Position numbers and translations under genes: made by a program
Notes under the pieces: model-generated
Database searches by the model: none
Told to the model about the DNA's origin: nothing
What the model saw: only the letters and a program-made list of their open reading frames with translations
Shown: in pieces, positions 16,267 through 24,801 of the stretch
Layout of the letters: each line of letters begins with the position of its first letter
How positions within the stretch are numbered: position 1 is the first letter of the stretch
Assembly (NCBI RefSeq): GCF_030694375.1
Contig: NZ_JAUXYL010000046.1
Coordinates: 62,001-126,000, forward strand
Direction of reading: 5' to 3'
Length of the DNA stretch: 64,000 nt
Origin: Algoriphagus sp.
GTDB lineage: Bacteria > Bacteroidota > Bacteroidia > Cytophagales > Cyclobacteriaceae

Positions 16267-16354
16267 TCTATGTCGCCAAAAACTTTGTCTTACTATCCTA
16301 ACTTCGAACTTCAATACCTAAATCTTTGTTCGCCAAAGTAAATCCCAATTCCGC

Positions 16355-18499
16355 ATGACCTTTAGCGCCCAAAAGATCGGCAAGCTCTTACTTCCGGTTT
16401 TTCTTTTGATTTCTTCAATTGCCCAAGCTCAAATGGTTAAGCCACCAAAGTGGACTTTCTCTTTAGAGCCAAAAGAATTGCAAGTTGGAGAAAAGGCAAC
16501 TTTGGTCATGGAAGCAGAAATTCCCATGGGCTGGTATGTGTACTCCAATGATTTTGACAAAGATTTGGGTCCTCTTTTGACTGAATTTATTCCTGCGGAA
16601 ACTGGAGATTATGCCGTGGAGGCGAAGTTAAAAGCCATCAATCCCAAGAAGAAGTTTGACGAAGTCTGGGAAGGGGAAGTAACCTATTTTATTGGAAAAG
16701 GTCGTTTTGAGCAGCCCATCATTATCAAAGCCACGTCCGGAACTATCAAGGGTTCACTCGAATACCAAATGTGTTCTGACTTGACCGGTCAATGCATCAA
16801 CTATGAGCAGGATATTGAAATTAAGTTTACGGCCAAAGAATCTAGTCGTTCCGTTACCAACAGTTCTCCTACTTCTCCAGAAGCAGGAGTTAAACCAGAT
16901 CTTAAACAAGAAACTGAAAAACTAAGCGCTGATAGTTCAAATAGCGAAAATATAGAAGGAGAATCTCCATTTTCCCTAAGTCCTGCTTCTGGAGAAGCAG
17001 GACAGCAAGAGGGAGAAGCAGGACAGCCAATAACTGAACCCCAAGATTTCACTGCCGAAGGCGAAAAAGAATCGCTCTGGGGATTTATGGTTTTAGCTTT
17101 TCTGGCGGGATTGGCAGCCTTGATTACGCCATGTGTGTTTCCGATGATTCCTATGACGGTGAGCTTTTTCACCGGAAGATCAAAATCGCGGGCGCAGGGA
17201 ATTCGTCAGGCATTTATTTACGGCTTTTCAATAATTGCTATTTATACTGTTGCTGGAACTGCCGTCGCTGCGATCCAAGGACCTGAATTTGCCAATTGGC
17301 TAGCGACTCATTGGATTCCTAATGTCTTTTTCTTCCTGATCTTTATCTTTTTTGCTCTGGCCTTTTTGGGCATGTTCGAACTGACTTTGCCTTCCAGCTT
17401 TGTCAATAAAATAGATGCAAAAGCAGAGAAAGGTGGCCTTGGAGGCGTGTTCTTTATGGCATTTACGCTAGTGTTGGTTTCATTTTCCTGCACCGGACCG
17501 ATAGTTGGTTCAATCCTGATTTCCTCTGCTGGAGGAGAATTAATTAAACCGGTCCTTGGCATGTTTGCCTTCGGGTTGGCCTTTGCAATTCCGTTTACCC
17601 TGTTTGCAATTTTTCCTGGATGGATGCAGCGCTTGCCAAAATCCGGTGGATGGTTGAATACAGTCAAAGTCGTGTTGGGCTTTTTGGAACTGGCTTTGGC
17701 CTTCAAGTTCCTTTCTATCGCCGATTTGGTTTATCACTGGGGTATTTTGGACCGGGATATTTTCCTAGCGATCTGGATAGTGATTTTCTCGGCTTTGGGC
17801 TTTTATCTTTTGGGAAAAATCAAATTACCGCATGACTCCAAACTGGAATACATCAGTGTTCCCCGGTTGCTTTTGGCCTTGCTTACTTTCACATTTGTAG
17901 TACACATGATTCCCGGACTTTGGGGAGCACCACTCAAATTACTGAGTGGCTATTTACCTCCGATCACCACTCAACAATTCAAATTAACAGGTGGAGCAGG
18001 ATCTGAGGAAAGCTTTTCTACCAGTGGAGAAGTCATCAAATATGCCGATCGGCTCAAAATTCCTCATGGTATTCCTGGATACTTTGACTATGAACAAGCT
18101 TTGGAAGCAGCCAAGCGAGAAGGCAAACCGCTCTTGATCGACTTTACTGGACATGGTTGTGTCAACTGCCGAAAAATGGAGGAGAATGTGTGGGTTGATC
18201 CTCAAGTTCTAAAGCGACTTAAGGAGGACTTTGTAATGGTAGCTTTATACATCGACGAGCGTCTGGATTTACCGGAAAGCGATTGGTACACCTCTTCCTA
18301 TGACAATAAGGTGAAAAAGACTTTGGGCAAGCAAAACGCCGATTTCCAGATCACCCGATTCAACAATAACGCACAGCCCTTTTATGTCATTCTAGATCAT
18401 AAGGAACAGCTTTTAGCCAAACCAAGAGGATACAATACGGATATCGCTGCTTTTGTGGAGTTTTTGGATGGCGCGAAGAAAATTTTCAATGAAAAATAA
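16355..18499 (+). CDS. dsbD: Thiol:disulfide interchange protein DsbD
   Basis: A 714-residue protein with signal peptide (SIAQAQ near 26). It has an N-terminal DsbD alpha domain (Cys pair in CSDLTGQC near 142-149), a central eight-helix transmembrane domain with Cys in ITPCVFPMIPMT and SFSCTGPIVG, and a C-terminal thioredoxin-like domain with CVNC near residue 600. It moves electrons from cytoplasmic thioredoxin to periplasmic substrates, for example for cytochrome c maturation. The linker between alpha and transmembrane domains (residues about 165-235) is low-complexity (SPEAG, SGEAGQQEGEAGQ). It is encoded by palindromic repeats that look like inserted REP-type sequence. Confidence 0.94.
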   Translation: MTFSAQKIGKLLLPVFLLISSIAQAQMVKPPKWTFSLEPKELQVGEKATLVMEAEIPMGWYVYSNDFDKDLGPLLTEFIPAETGDYAVEAKLKAINPKKKFDEVWEGEVTYFIGKGRFEQPIIIKATSGTIKGSLEYQMCSDLTGQCINYEQDIEIKFTAKESSRSVTNSSPTSPEAGVKPDLKQETEKLSADSSNSENIEGESPFSLSPASGEAGQQEGEAGQPITEPQDFTAEGEKESLWGFMVLAFLAGLAALITPCVFPMIPMTVSFFTGRSKSRAQGIRQAFIYGFSIIAIYTVAGTAVAAIQGPEFANWLATHWIPNVFFFLIFIFFALAFLGMFELTLPSSFVNKIDAKAEKGGLGGVFFMAFTLVLVSFSCTGPIVGSILISSAGGELIKPVLGMFAFGLAFAIPFTLFAIFPGWMQRLPKSGGWLNTVKVVLGFLELALAFKFLSIADLVYHWGILDRDIFLAIWIVIFSALGFYLLGKIKLPHDSKLEYISVPRLLLALLTFTFVVHMIPGLWGAPLKLLSGYLPPITTQQFKLTGGAGSEESFSTSGEVIKYADRLKIPHGIPGYFDYEQALEAAKREGKPLLIDFTGHGCVNCRKMEENVWVDPQVLKRLKEDFVMVALYIDERLDLPESDWYTSSYDNKVKKTLGKQNADFQITRFNNNAQPFYVILDHKEQLLAKPRGYNTDIAAFVEFLDGAKKIFNEK
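16866..17024 (+). repeat. Palindromic repeats inside the dsbD coding linker
   Basis: A near-palindrome at 16866-16889 (arms CTCCTACTTCT and AGAAGCAGGAG, one mismatch) is followed by a perfect 11-bp palindrome at 16980-17003 (arms GTCCTGCTTCT and AGAAGCAGGAC) and a third half copy GAGAAGCAGGAC at 17013-17024. All share AGAAGCAGGA. They stay in frame and encode the SPEAG, SGEAGQ and GEAGQP residues of the domain linker. Confidence 0.7.
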
Positions 18500-18500
18500 T

Positions 18501-18547
18501 CAATTTTCAATGTTCAAGGATCTCCTTTCCTTGAACATTGAAAATTG
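18501..18547. terminator. Perfect 20-bp hairpin between convergent genes
   Basis: The arm at 18501-18520 (beginning CAATTTTCAATG) is matched exactly by its complement at 18528-18547 around a 7-base loop. It lies between the stops of dsbD and the RES toxin gene, and can serve both. The word TTTTCAATG also occurs at the dsbD stop codon, and TCATTGAAAAA follows at about 18561, so the hairpin is part of a small repeat cluster rather than a simple terminator. Confidence 0.6.
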
Positions 18548-18561
18548 AGTTTGATAATTGA

Positions 18562-19020
18562 TCATTGAAAAAGCCTCTGATCAAAAGGAAAATCTTTATA
18601 GCCAACAATCTTTATGGCCGAGAAGTCCAGATGATTAGAATTAATTAAAAAGTTAAAATCACCCGGCACAACTGCTGAAGGAACTTTAAGGACACAGCTT
18701 TTTCGCTCCGCAACAAAATCATCCCCGATCTTCTGAGTGTCCAGCAAATGGGGGAAGCTGTTCCACCCCTGAGGTAAATCATCAGTTTTCAAGGACGAGA
18801 TGGAAACAGAATTCGGGATCTCGATTTCGACCATCACATAGTCTTTGGGCAAAATGGATAAGGAAAGATGTACTGCAACCTCCGCCATGGCCAAAGCGCG
18901 ACTGTCCGCACAGTAGATGAGTTCAGTACCCTTGGAATTCCAACGGTTACCGGAGAGGGCTGCGCCTTTGCCTGATAGTTCTATCCCGTATTTTTTTCGA
19001 ATGAGTCGAAAAACCCGCAT
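18562..19020 (-). CDS. RES-domain toxin
   Basis: A 152-residue RES family protein. The N-terminus MRVFRLIRKKYG, then GAALSGNRWNSKGTELIYCAD and ALAMAEVAVHL near 25-55, contain the Arg, Glu and Ser positions typical of RES toxins. RES proteins are related to ADP-ribosyltransferases and degrade NAD+. The start ATG shares one base with the stop of the upstream antitoxin gene, so the pair is tightly coupled. It is one of three toxin-antitoxin modules in the window and the only one not using a PIN toxin. Confidence 0.92.
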   Translation of the reverse strand: MRVFRLIRKKYGIELSGKGAALSGNRWNSKGTELIYCADSRALAMAEVAVHLSLSILPKDYVMVEIEIPNSVSISSLKTDDLPQGWNSFPHLLDTQKIGDDFVAERKSCVLKVPSAVVPGDFNFLINSNHLDFSAIKIVGYKDFPFDQRLFQ

Positions 19021-19523
19021 CAGACAAATATCCCCCGATCAATGCGATGAAGCTCACTGAGCACCAATTCCTTGCCATAGGAATCCCTCAATAACTCTAT
19101 CGGTCGTCTATTGCCGAGGGCATGACTTGCTGCATTAAGCCAGGCAGCAAAATCCTCCTGTGAATCAAAAACTTCCAAACCAACAGCAGTCACCTCTACC
19201 AGCTCGATGATTTTCTCGGAGTGAATCGATCTGAAGACATAGTCTGATTCTTTTTTGTAGCGCTGTAGAGACTTTAAAGAAATATCTAAAAAGTCTGACC
19301 ATTCCTGATCCGAAAAAGGCGCCATATCCTTGATAGACATAAAAAGAGATGTAGGAATCCCCTGACGAATCACATCTACAACCAACATACGATCTGAAAA
19401 AAAACTACTCAAAGGAATCCCCTTGGTCAAGGCCGAATAACGGGAATATCTGGGGAGGCTTGTGACATAAGTGGCCATTTCTTCGGCTACCATATCTACT
19501 CTTTGATAATCAGAATCGCTCAT
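19020..19523 (-). CDS. Xre/MbcA/ParS-type antitoxin of the RES toxin
   Basis: A 167-residue protein. The C-terminal MbcA/ParS-like domain (about 115-165) has the pattern FDSQEDFAAWLNAASHALGNRRPIEL followed by a toxin-contact helix. The N-terminal half contains a helix-turn-helix-like stretch (SDQEWSDFLDISLKSLQRYKK near 78-98). This is the usual partner of RES toxins (DUF2384 family). A 13-bp imperfect dyad lies 3 bases upstream of the start, as expected for autorepression. Confidence 0.9.
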   Translation of the reverse strand: MSDSDYQRVDMVAEEMATYVTSLPRYSRYSALTKGIPLSSFFSDRMLVVDVIRQGIPTSLFMSIKDMAPFSDQEWSDFLDISLKSLQRYKKESDYVFRSIHSEKIIELVEVTAVGLEVFDSQEDFAAWLNAASHALGNRRPIELLRDSYGKELVLSELHRIDRGIFV

Positions 19524-19526
19524 GTC

Positions 19527-19563
19527 TTGGAAATTTGTCCTTTAATTTACGACAATTTTCCAA
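19527..19563. promoter_or_regulatory. Candidate operator of the Xre/RES pair
   Basis: Thirteen-base arms TTGGAAATTTGTC (19527-19539) and GACAATTTTCCAA (19551-19563) form an inverted repeat with a single mismatch and an 11-base spacer. It starts 3 bases upstream of the antitoxin ATG. Binding by the antitoxin is inferred. Confidence 0.55.
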
Positions 19564-19869
19564 AAATGATTCGAAATTTTCAAATATTTATTAAAATATA
19601 TAGACCTCCTAATCTCCAGTTTGTGTTTTCCCTAATCCAATCCAACTTTTCATGGACTTCGAAACCACCTTCACTTAGTTTTTAACTTGAGGTTCGGAGA
19701 AAAAATTTCCAAAAAGCTCCACAACTGATCTATTTCGACACTTAATTTAGGCATTGGATTAATAAAAGGAAATTTTATTTGGTCCAGAAACATACATTTG
19801 TACAAGCAAATAAGCAATTTTTGATTGCGGATAATTGGCGTTAGTTTTGTCTGTTCTCAAAAACTAACG
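19564..19869. other. Intergenic region upstream of odhA
   Basis: About 300 bases without a supported gene, AT-rich. It separates the divergent antitoxin and odhA. A TACATTTG at 19793-19800 matches the Bacteroidota -7 consensus TAnnTTTG. The nearest TTTG (19778-19781) is only 11 bases away rather than about 19, so the -33 element is not convincing. Confidence 0.5.
19793..19800 (+). promoter_or_regulatory. Possible -7 element of odhA promoter
   Basis: TACATTTG matches TAnnTTTG, about 70 bases before the chosen odhA start. No well-spaced -33 TTTG is present, so this is weak. Confidence 0.25.
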
Positions 19870-22662
19870 ATGGATAAATTCTCATACATTGCGAATGCTC
19901 ATGTGACCTACATCGATGAGTTATACGCTTCTTACAAAAGTGATCCTGCATCAATAGACCCAAGCTGGAAAGAATTTTTTGACGGTTTTGATTTTGCCTT
20001 GGCAAATTACGGTCAGGATGAAAACGGATCAGAAGTGGCAAAATCTGCTTCTCAGTCAGTCCCTAAGAATGGTTCTTTAGCCACTCCGGGTACCATCATG
20101 GATATGGAGCAGTTGCCAAAAGAAATCAAAGTTCGGGCTCTAATCCATGCACATCGCTCAAGAGCGCACCTCAGATCCAAGACCAATCCTGTAAGAGAAA
20201 GACGAGACCGCAAGGCATTGATCGACCCAAAAGACTTTGGATTAGGTCAAGAGGACATGAACACAGAGTTCCAGGCTGGTAAAGAAATAGGAATCGGCAC
20301 AGCAAAGCTTTCCGTAATTCTTGAGTCACTCAAAACCATTTATGAAGGCCCAATGGGCTTTGAATATTTGTATATCCGAGATCCTGAGATGCTGGATTGG
20401 TTTAAAACAAAGGTTGAAAAAGAAGCTTTAGCCTTCAATCCATCGGAAGAAGACAAAAAGCGCATTCTTTTTAAACTCAATCAAGCTGTAGTTTTTGAAA
20501 ACTTTTTACACACAAAATACCTCGGCCAAAAGCGGTTTTCACTTGAAGGAGGAGAGAGCACTATCCCTTTTCTTGACGCAGTAATTAACACCGCAGCAAA
20601 AAATGGCGTAGAGGAAGTAATGATCGGAATGGCGCATCGCGGTCGTTTAAATGTCCTTGCCAATGTCATGGGCAAGACTTATGAGCAGATTTTTTCTGAG
20701 TTTGAAGGTACCGCGAAGCCTGATCTGACAATGGGTGATGGTGATGTGAAATACCACATGGGCTATTCATCTGATATTGTCACTCATGGCAATTTTAAAG
20801 TTCACTTAAAACTTGCTCCAAATCCATCTCACCTCGAAGCGGTCAATCCGGTTGTAGAAGGCTTTATTCGTGCCAAAATCGATCACGCACACAAGCATGA
20901 CGCAACGAAGGCACTCCCTATCATTATTCATGGAGATGCGGCAGTTGCCGGACAAGGCATCGTCTATGAGGTCACACAAATGGCAGGTCTTAAAGGATAT
21001 AATACTGGAGGAACGATTCACTTTGTGATAAATAACCAAGTCGGATTTACCACTGACTTTGACGATGCCCGTACTTCCATCTACTGTACCGATGTAGCCA
21101 AAATCATCGATGCTCCGGTGATCCACGTCAATGGTGACAATGCCGAAGCAGTAGTTTTTGCAGCAAAGCTTGCTGCTGAGTTCCGTCAGAAGTTCAGCAA
21201 AGACATTTTCGTAGATATGGTCTGCTACAGACGCCATGGTCACAATGAGTCTGACGAGCCAAAATTCACACAACCAGAACTTTACAACATCATCTCCAAG
21301 CATCCAAATCCGAGAGAAATTTATGTAAAGAAATTGACTGAGCGCGGTAATTTCGATGCGAAGATCGCAGCTCAGATGGATGAGGAGTTCCGCCAATTGC
21401 TTCAGGATCGACTAAACATGGTCAAGGAAAAGCCACTTCCGTATCAAGCCACCAAATTTGAAAAAGAATGGGCCAACCTTAGAAGGTCCAAGCCTGAAGA
21501 TTTTGAATCCTCTCCGGAAACCAGCGTTTCCATTGAATCTATCAATAAAGTAGCTGAAGCTTTAACTTTTATCCCAAAAGGATTTAAGCCGATCAAACAA
21601 ATCGAAGCTCAGATGAAGCAGCGAAAGGACATGTTTTTTGAGTCCAAAGAGCTTAACTGGGCTTCAGCAGAACTACTTGCCTATGGTTCCTTGCTTTTGG
21701 ATGGAAAGACAGTCCGTTTGACCGGACAAGATGTGCAACGGGGCACGTTCTCTCATCGTCATGCGGTCATTCACGACGCAAATACCAATCAGCCTTTCAA
21801 TTCACTTCTTGAATTGAAAGACAGAAAAGGTCAATTCCACATCTACAATTCTCTTCTTTCGGAATATGCAGTATTGGGCTTTGAATATGGCTATGCCATG
21901 GCAAATCCAAACGCATTGACCATTTGGGAAGGTCAGTTTGGTGATTTCGCCAATGGCGCTCAGACGATGATTGATCAGTTCATCTCTTCCGGAGAATCCA
22001 AATGGCAAAAGATGAATGGATTGGTCATGCTTCTTCCTCATGGCTACGAAGGTCAGGGACCAGAGCACTCCAATGCTCGTCCGGAGCGATTCTTGCAACT
22101 TTCTGCAGAATACAACATGGTCGTAGCCAATATCACCGAGCCATCAAACTTCTTCCACTTGCTGAGAAGACAACTCACATGGGAATTTAGAAAACCATGT
22201 ATTGTAATGTCTCCAAAGTCACTACTGAGACATCCAAAAGTCGTTTCTCCGCTTTCGGAATTCACTTCAGGCAAATTCAGAGAAGTCCTTCCTGATACGG
22301 TGGTCAATCCAAAAGAGGTAAAGCGAGTTGTGCTTTGTACTGGAAAAGTATTCTATGATCTGGAAGAAGCTCGGGAAAAAGAGAAAATAAAAAATGTAGC
22401 TATCGTCAGAATCGAGCAGCTGCATCCACTTCCCAAAAACCAAATTCTTGAAGTGCTCAAATCCTACAAAGGTGCTGAGGTCGTATGGGTACAGGAAGAG
22501 CCAGAAAACATGGGCTATTGGAACTACCTCTTGAGGTTACTTTACAAGGAAATCCCAATGACCCTAATCGCCCGTAAACCAAGCGCTTCTCCTGCTACCG
22601 GATATAACAAAGTCCACGTAGAAGAGCAGAAAAATATTGTTTCTCAGGCGCTAAAACTTTAA
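19870..22662 (+). CDS. odhA: 2-oxoglutarate dehydrogenase E1 component
   Basis: A 930-residue thiamine-diphosphate enzyme of the TCA cycle that decarboxylates 2-oxoglutarate and succinylates the lipoyl group of OdhB. Visible landmarks are the N-terminal helix with FSYIANAHVTYIDELYASY, GMAHRGRLNVLANVMGKTYE near 245-265, the ThDP/metal site GDAAVAGQGIVYEVTQM near 370 and INNQVGFTTD. Length fits the OdhA/SucA family. The frame is open upstream to 19825, but the ATG at 19870 gives the conserved N-terminus. It is followed by a small hairpin and then odhB, 96 bases downstream. Confidence 0.96.
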   Translation: MDKFSYIANAHVTYIDELYASYKSDPASIDPSWKEFFDGFDFALANYGQDENGSEVAKSASQSVPKNGSLATPGTIMDMEQLPKEIKVRALIHAHRSRAHLRSKTNPVRERRDRKALIDPKDFGLGQEDMNTEFQAGKEIGIGTAKLSVILESLKTIYEGPMGFEYLYIRDPEMLDWFKTKVEKEALAFNPSEEDKKRILFKLNQAVVFENFLHTKYLGQKRFSLEGGESTIPFLDAVINTAAKNGVEEVMIGMAHRGRLNVLANVMGKTYEQIFSEFEGTAKPDLTMGDGDVKYHMGYSSDIVTHGNFKVHLKLAPNPSHLEAVNPVVEGFIRAKIDHAHKHDATKALPIIIHGDAAVAGQGIVYEVTQMAGLKGYNTGGTIHFVINNQVGFTTDFDDARTSIYCTDVAKIIDAPVIHVNGDNAEAVVFAAKLAAEFRQKFSKDIFVDMVCYRRHGHNESDEPKFTQPELYNIISKHPNPREIYVKKLTERGNFDAKIAAQMDEEFRQLLQDRLNMVKEKPLPYQATKFEKEWANLRRSKPEDFESSPETSVSIESINKVAEALTFIPKGFKPIKQIEAQMKQRKDMFFESKELNWASAELLAYGSLLLDGKTVRLTGQDVQRGTFSHRHAVIHDANTNQPFNSLLELKDRKGQFHIYNSLLSEYAVLGFEYGYAMANPNALTIWEGQFGDFANGAQTMIDQFISSGESKWQKMNGLVMLLPHGYEGQGPEHSNARPERFLQLSAEYNMVVANITEPSNFFHLLRRQLTWEFRKPCIVMSPKSLLRHPKVVSPLSEFTSGKFREVLPDTVVNPKEVKRVVLCTGKVFYDLEEAREKEKIKNVAIVRIEQLHPLPKNQILEVLKSYKGAEVVWVQEEPENMGYWNYLLRLLYKEIPMTLIARKPSASPATGYNKVHVEEQKNIVSQALKL

Positions 22663-22674
22663 TCTTGATTACTT

Positions 22675-22700
22675 CCCCGATTGATTTCGGGGTTGTTTTT
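22675..22700 (+). terminator. Candidate terminator between odhA and odhB
   Basis: Arms CCCCGA and TCGGGG with a 6-base loop, followed by TTGTTTTT. The stem is short (6 bp) but GC-rich. It may attenuate rather than end transcription into odhB. Confidence 0.55.
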
Positions 22701-22758
22701 GATAAAAATCATACTAAACCTCCTTCCAAAATAACCCGAAGGGAAAAAATATAGAACC

Positions 22759-24297
22759 ATGAGCAAAGAAATGAAAGTACCCACAGTGGGTGAATCGATC
22801 ACTGAAGTCACTGTTGGGCAATGGTTTAAAAAAGACGGCGACCAGGTGCAATTGGATGAGATCCTTTGTGAATTGGAGTCCGACAAAGCAACTTTTGAAT
22901 TCCCTGCTGAAGCAGCGGGGATATTAAGAATCAAAGCCCAAGAAGGTGATACCGTCGAAATTGGAGGCTTGATTTGCGTGATTGAAGATTCTGAAGGTGC
23001 TGAGAAATCTGCGCCAGCTGAAACTTCGCCAGCGAAAGAAACCCCTGCCGAAGCTCCGGGAAAAAAGGCTTCTGGCACTGGAGAAATCAAAGAAATGATC
23101 GTGCCTACCGTTGGGGAATCCATCACTGAAGTTACGTTGGCCAATTGGATCAAAAAGGATGGTGATTTTGTGACTTTGGATGAAATCATCGCAGAGGTGG
23201 ATTCAGACAAAGCAACTTTTGAACTTCCAGCAGAGGCAACGGGAATTCTAAGACATGTAGCAAAAGAAGGCGATGTCTTGGAAATCGGAGGATTGATCTG
23301 CAAAATCGAGGTAACTGACGCTGCTCCTGCAAAAGAATCTGCACCTGCAGCTGCTTCTTCCACACCTGAAAAAACAACTTCGTCAAACGAGAATTACGCA
23401 ACGGGGCATGCTTCTCCTGCGGCTTCTAAGATTTTGGCAGAAAAAGGGATCACACCTTCTGCAGTTTCCGGTTCCGGAAAAGACGGCAGAATCACAAAAG
23501 AGGATGCAATGGGCGCTCAGAAACCTGCTGCTAAACCAGAAGTTCAGGCTCCAAAACCTGTAGAATCAGCTCCTGCTGCACCTATCGTTCCTGGCGCTAG
23601 AAATTCACGTAGAGAGAAAATGTCATCGCTTCGCAAGACGGTTTCCCGTCGTTTAGTAGCTGTGAAAAATGAAACGGCTATGCTCACCACATTCAATGAG
23701 GTGAATATGAAGCCAATTATGGATCTGAGATCCAAGTTTAAGGATCAATTCAAAGAAAAGCATGGTGTAGGTTTAGGCTTTATGTCATTCTTTACCAAGG
23801 CGGTTTGTGTTGCCTTGAAAGAATGGCCTGCTGTAAATGCTCAAATCGATGGAAATGAAATGATTTTCAATGATTTCTGCGATATTTCTATTGCTGTTTC
23901 TGCTCCAAAAGGCTTGGTAGTCCCTGTCATCAGAAACGCCGAATCGTTGAGCTTTGACCAAATCGAAAAAGAAATCATGAGATTGGCAGGCAAGGCAAGA
24001 GACAACAAATTGTCAATCGAAGAAATGACAGGAGGAACATTCACTATCACCAATGGTGGAGTCTTTGGATCCATGATGTCCACTCCGATCATCAATGCAC
24101 CTCAGTCTGCGATCCTTGGAATGCACAACATCGTGGAGCGTCCAATTGCTGAAAATGGTCAGGTTGTAATCCGCCCAATGATGTACCTGGCACTTTCCTA
24201 CGATCACAGAATCATCGACGGAAGAGAATCGGTAAGCTTCTTGGTACGTGTCAAGCAGTTGCTTGAAGATCCGACAAGACTTTTGTTTGGTGTTTAA
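22759..24297 (+). CDS. odhB: 2-oxoglutarate dehydrogenase E2 (dihydrolipoyl succinyltransferase)
   Basis: A 512-residue protein with two N-terminal lipoyl domains, about 4-76 and 114-186. Each has a DKATFE lipoyl-lysine motif. Alanine/proline-rich linkers lead to a peripheral subunit-binding domain (ASPAASKILAEKGI near 216-230) and the acyltransferase domain with H483 and D487 in DHRIIDGR. It transfers succinyl groups to CoA. Most OdhB/SucB proteins have one lipoyl domain, so the duplicated domain is notable. The two copies are very similar, suggesting internal duplication. The four-helix-bundle unit begins 3 bases after its stop. Confidence 0.95.
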   Translation: MSKEMKVPTVGESITEVTVGQWFKKDGDQVQLDEILCELESDKATFEFPAEAAGILRIKAQEGDTVEIGGLICVIEDSEGAEKSAPAETSPAKETPAEAPGKKASGTGEIKEMIVPTVGESITEVTLANWIKKDGDFVTLDEIIAEVDSDKATFELPAEATGILRHVAKEGDVLEIGGLICKIEVTDAAPAKESAPAAASSTPEKTTSSNENYATGHASPAASKILAEKGITPSAVSGSGKDGRITKEDAMGAQKPAAKPEVQAPKPVESAPAAPIVPGARNSRREKMSSLRKTVSRRLVAVKNETAMLTTFNEVNMKPIMDLRSKFKDQFKEKHGVGLGFMSFFTKAVCVALKEWPAVNAQIDGNEMIFNDFCDISIAVSAPKGLVVPVIRNAESLSFDQIEKEIMRLAGKARDNKLSIEEMTGGTFTITNGGVFGSMMSTPIINAPQSAILGMHNIVERPIAENGQVVIRPMMYLALSYDHRIIDGRESVSFLVRVKQLLEDPTRLLFGV

Positions 24298-24300
24298 AAA

Positions 24301-24791
24301 TTGTACTAAGTACAAAGTACCATGTACCAAGTAGTTCCACGATTAACCGAGTTTTGGTAAATTGAATCTATTCGTTTAACCTAAACTCTACTAATCATGC
24401 ATCGCTACAAAGAATTAAAAGTTTGGCAAAAGGCCATTGACCTAGCTGTTGAGGTATATCAAATAACTGAAAAACTGCCCAAAGAAGAACGATACGGGTT
24501 AATCAGTCAAATTAACCGTTGTGTAGTTTCAATTCCTTCAAATATTGCTGAAGGAGCGGGGAGAAATACCAAAAAGGATTTTGATAATTTTCTTGGAATT
24601 TCCTTAGGGTCTTCATTTGAATTAGATACTCAACTCGTGATTTCAAATCGGCTAGGATATGTCTCTTCAGATGATTTTGAAAAAATTGAATCGGAGCTTG
24701 AGCATATTCAAAATATGATCGCGAAGCTCAAGCAAAGTTTAAATGTATAACCTCGGTGTACTTGGTACTTGGTACCTCGTACATCGTACAA
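24301..24791. mobile_element. Four-helix-bundle gene unit bounded by inverted heptad repeats
   Basis: A 491-bp unit between odhB and lpdA. The left arm (24301-24333) is a run of 7-base words TTGTACT, AAGTACA, AAGTACC, ATGTACC. The right arm (24757-24791), read on the minus strand, is TTGTACG, ATGTACG, AGGTACC, AAGTACC, AAGTACA. The arms therefore form an imperfect inverted repeat of about 33 bp with a GTAC core every 7 bases. One gene lies inside. The layout resembles the intervening sequences of 23S rRNA, which also carry an S23 four-helix-bundle gene between inverted repeats. I infer a mobile insertion. Confidence 0.65.
24397..24750 (+). CDS. Four-helix bundle (S23/IVS-like) protein
   Basis: A 117-residue protein. 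It starts MHRYKELKVWQKAIDLAVEV and contains the family motifs YGLISQINRCVVSIPSNIAEG near 48-68 and SLGSSFELDTQL near 90-101, with a C-terminal helix rich in Lys/Glu. This is the family found inside 23S rRNA intervening sequences (TIGR02436), also structurally related to the Avd accessory protein of diversity-generating retroelements. Its molecular function outside rRNA is unknown. It splits two genes of one enzyme complex and sits between inverted heptad repeats. Confidence 0.92.
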   Translation: MHRYKELKVWQKAIDLAVEVYQITEKLPKEERYGLISQINRCVVSIPSNIAEGAGRNTKKDFDNFLGISLGSSFELDTQLVISNRLGYVSSDDFEKIESELEHIQNMIAKLKQSLNV

Positions 24792-24801
24792 CTACAAAAA
24801 A

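Noticed and set aside
16355..18499. Frameshift or insertion breaking dsbD
   Set aside because: The reading frame stays open across the palindromes and all three domains are intact.
24769..24801. TTG start extending lpdA by 11 codons
   Set aside because: The extension lies in the right heptad repeat, and the ATG at 24802 gives the conserved flavoprotein N-terminus.
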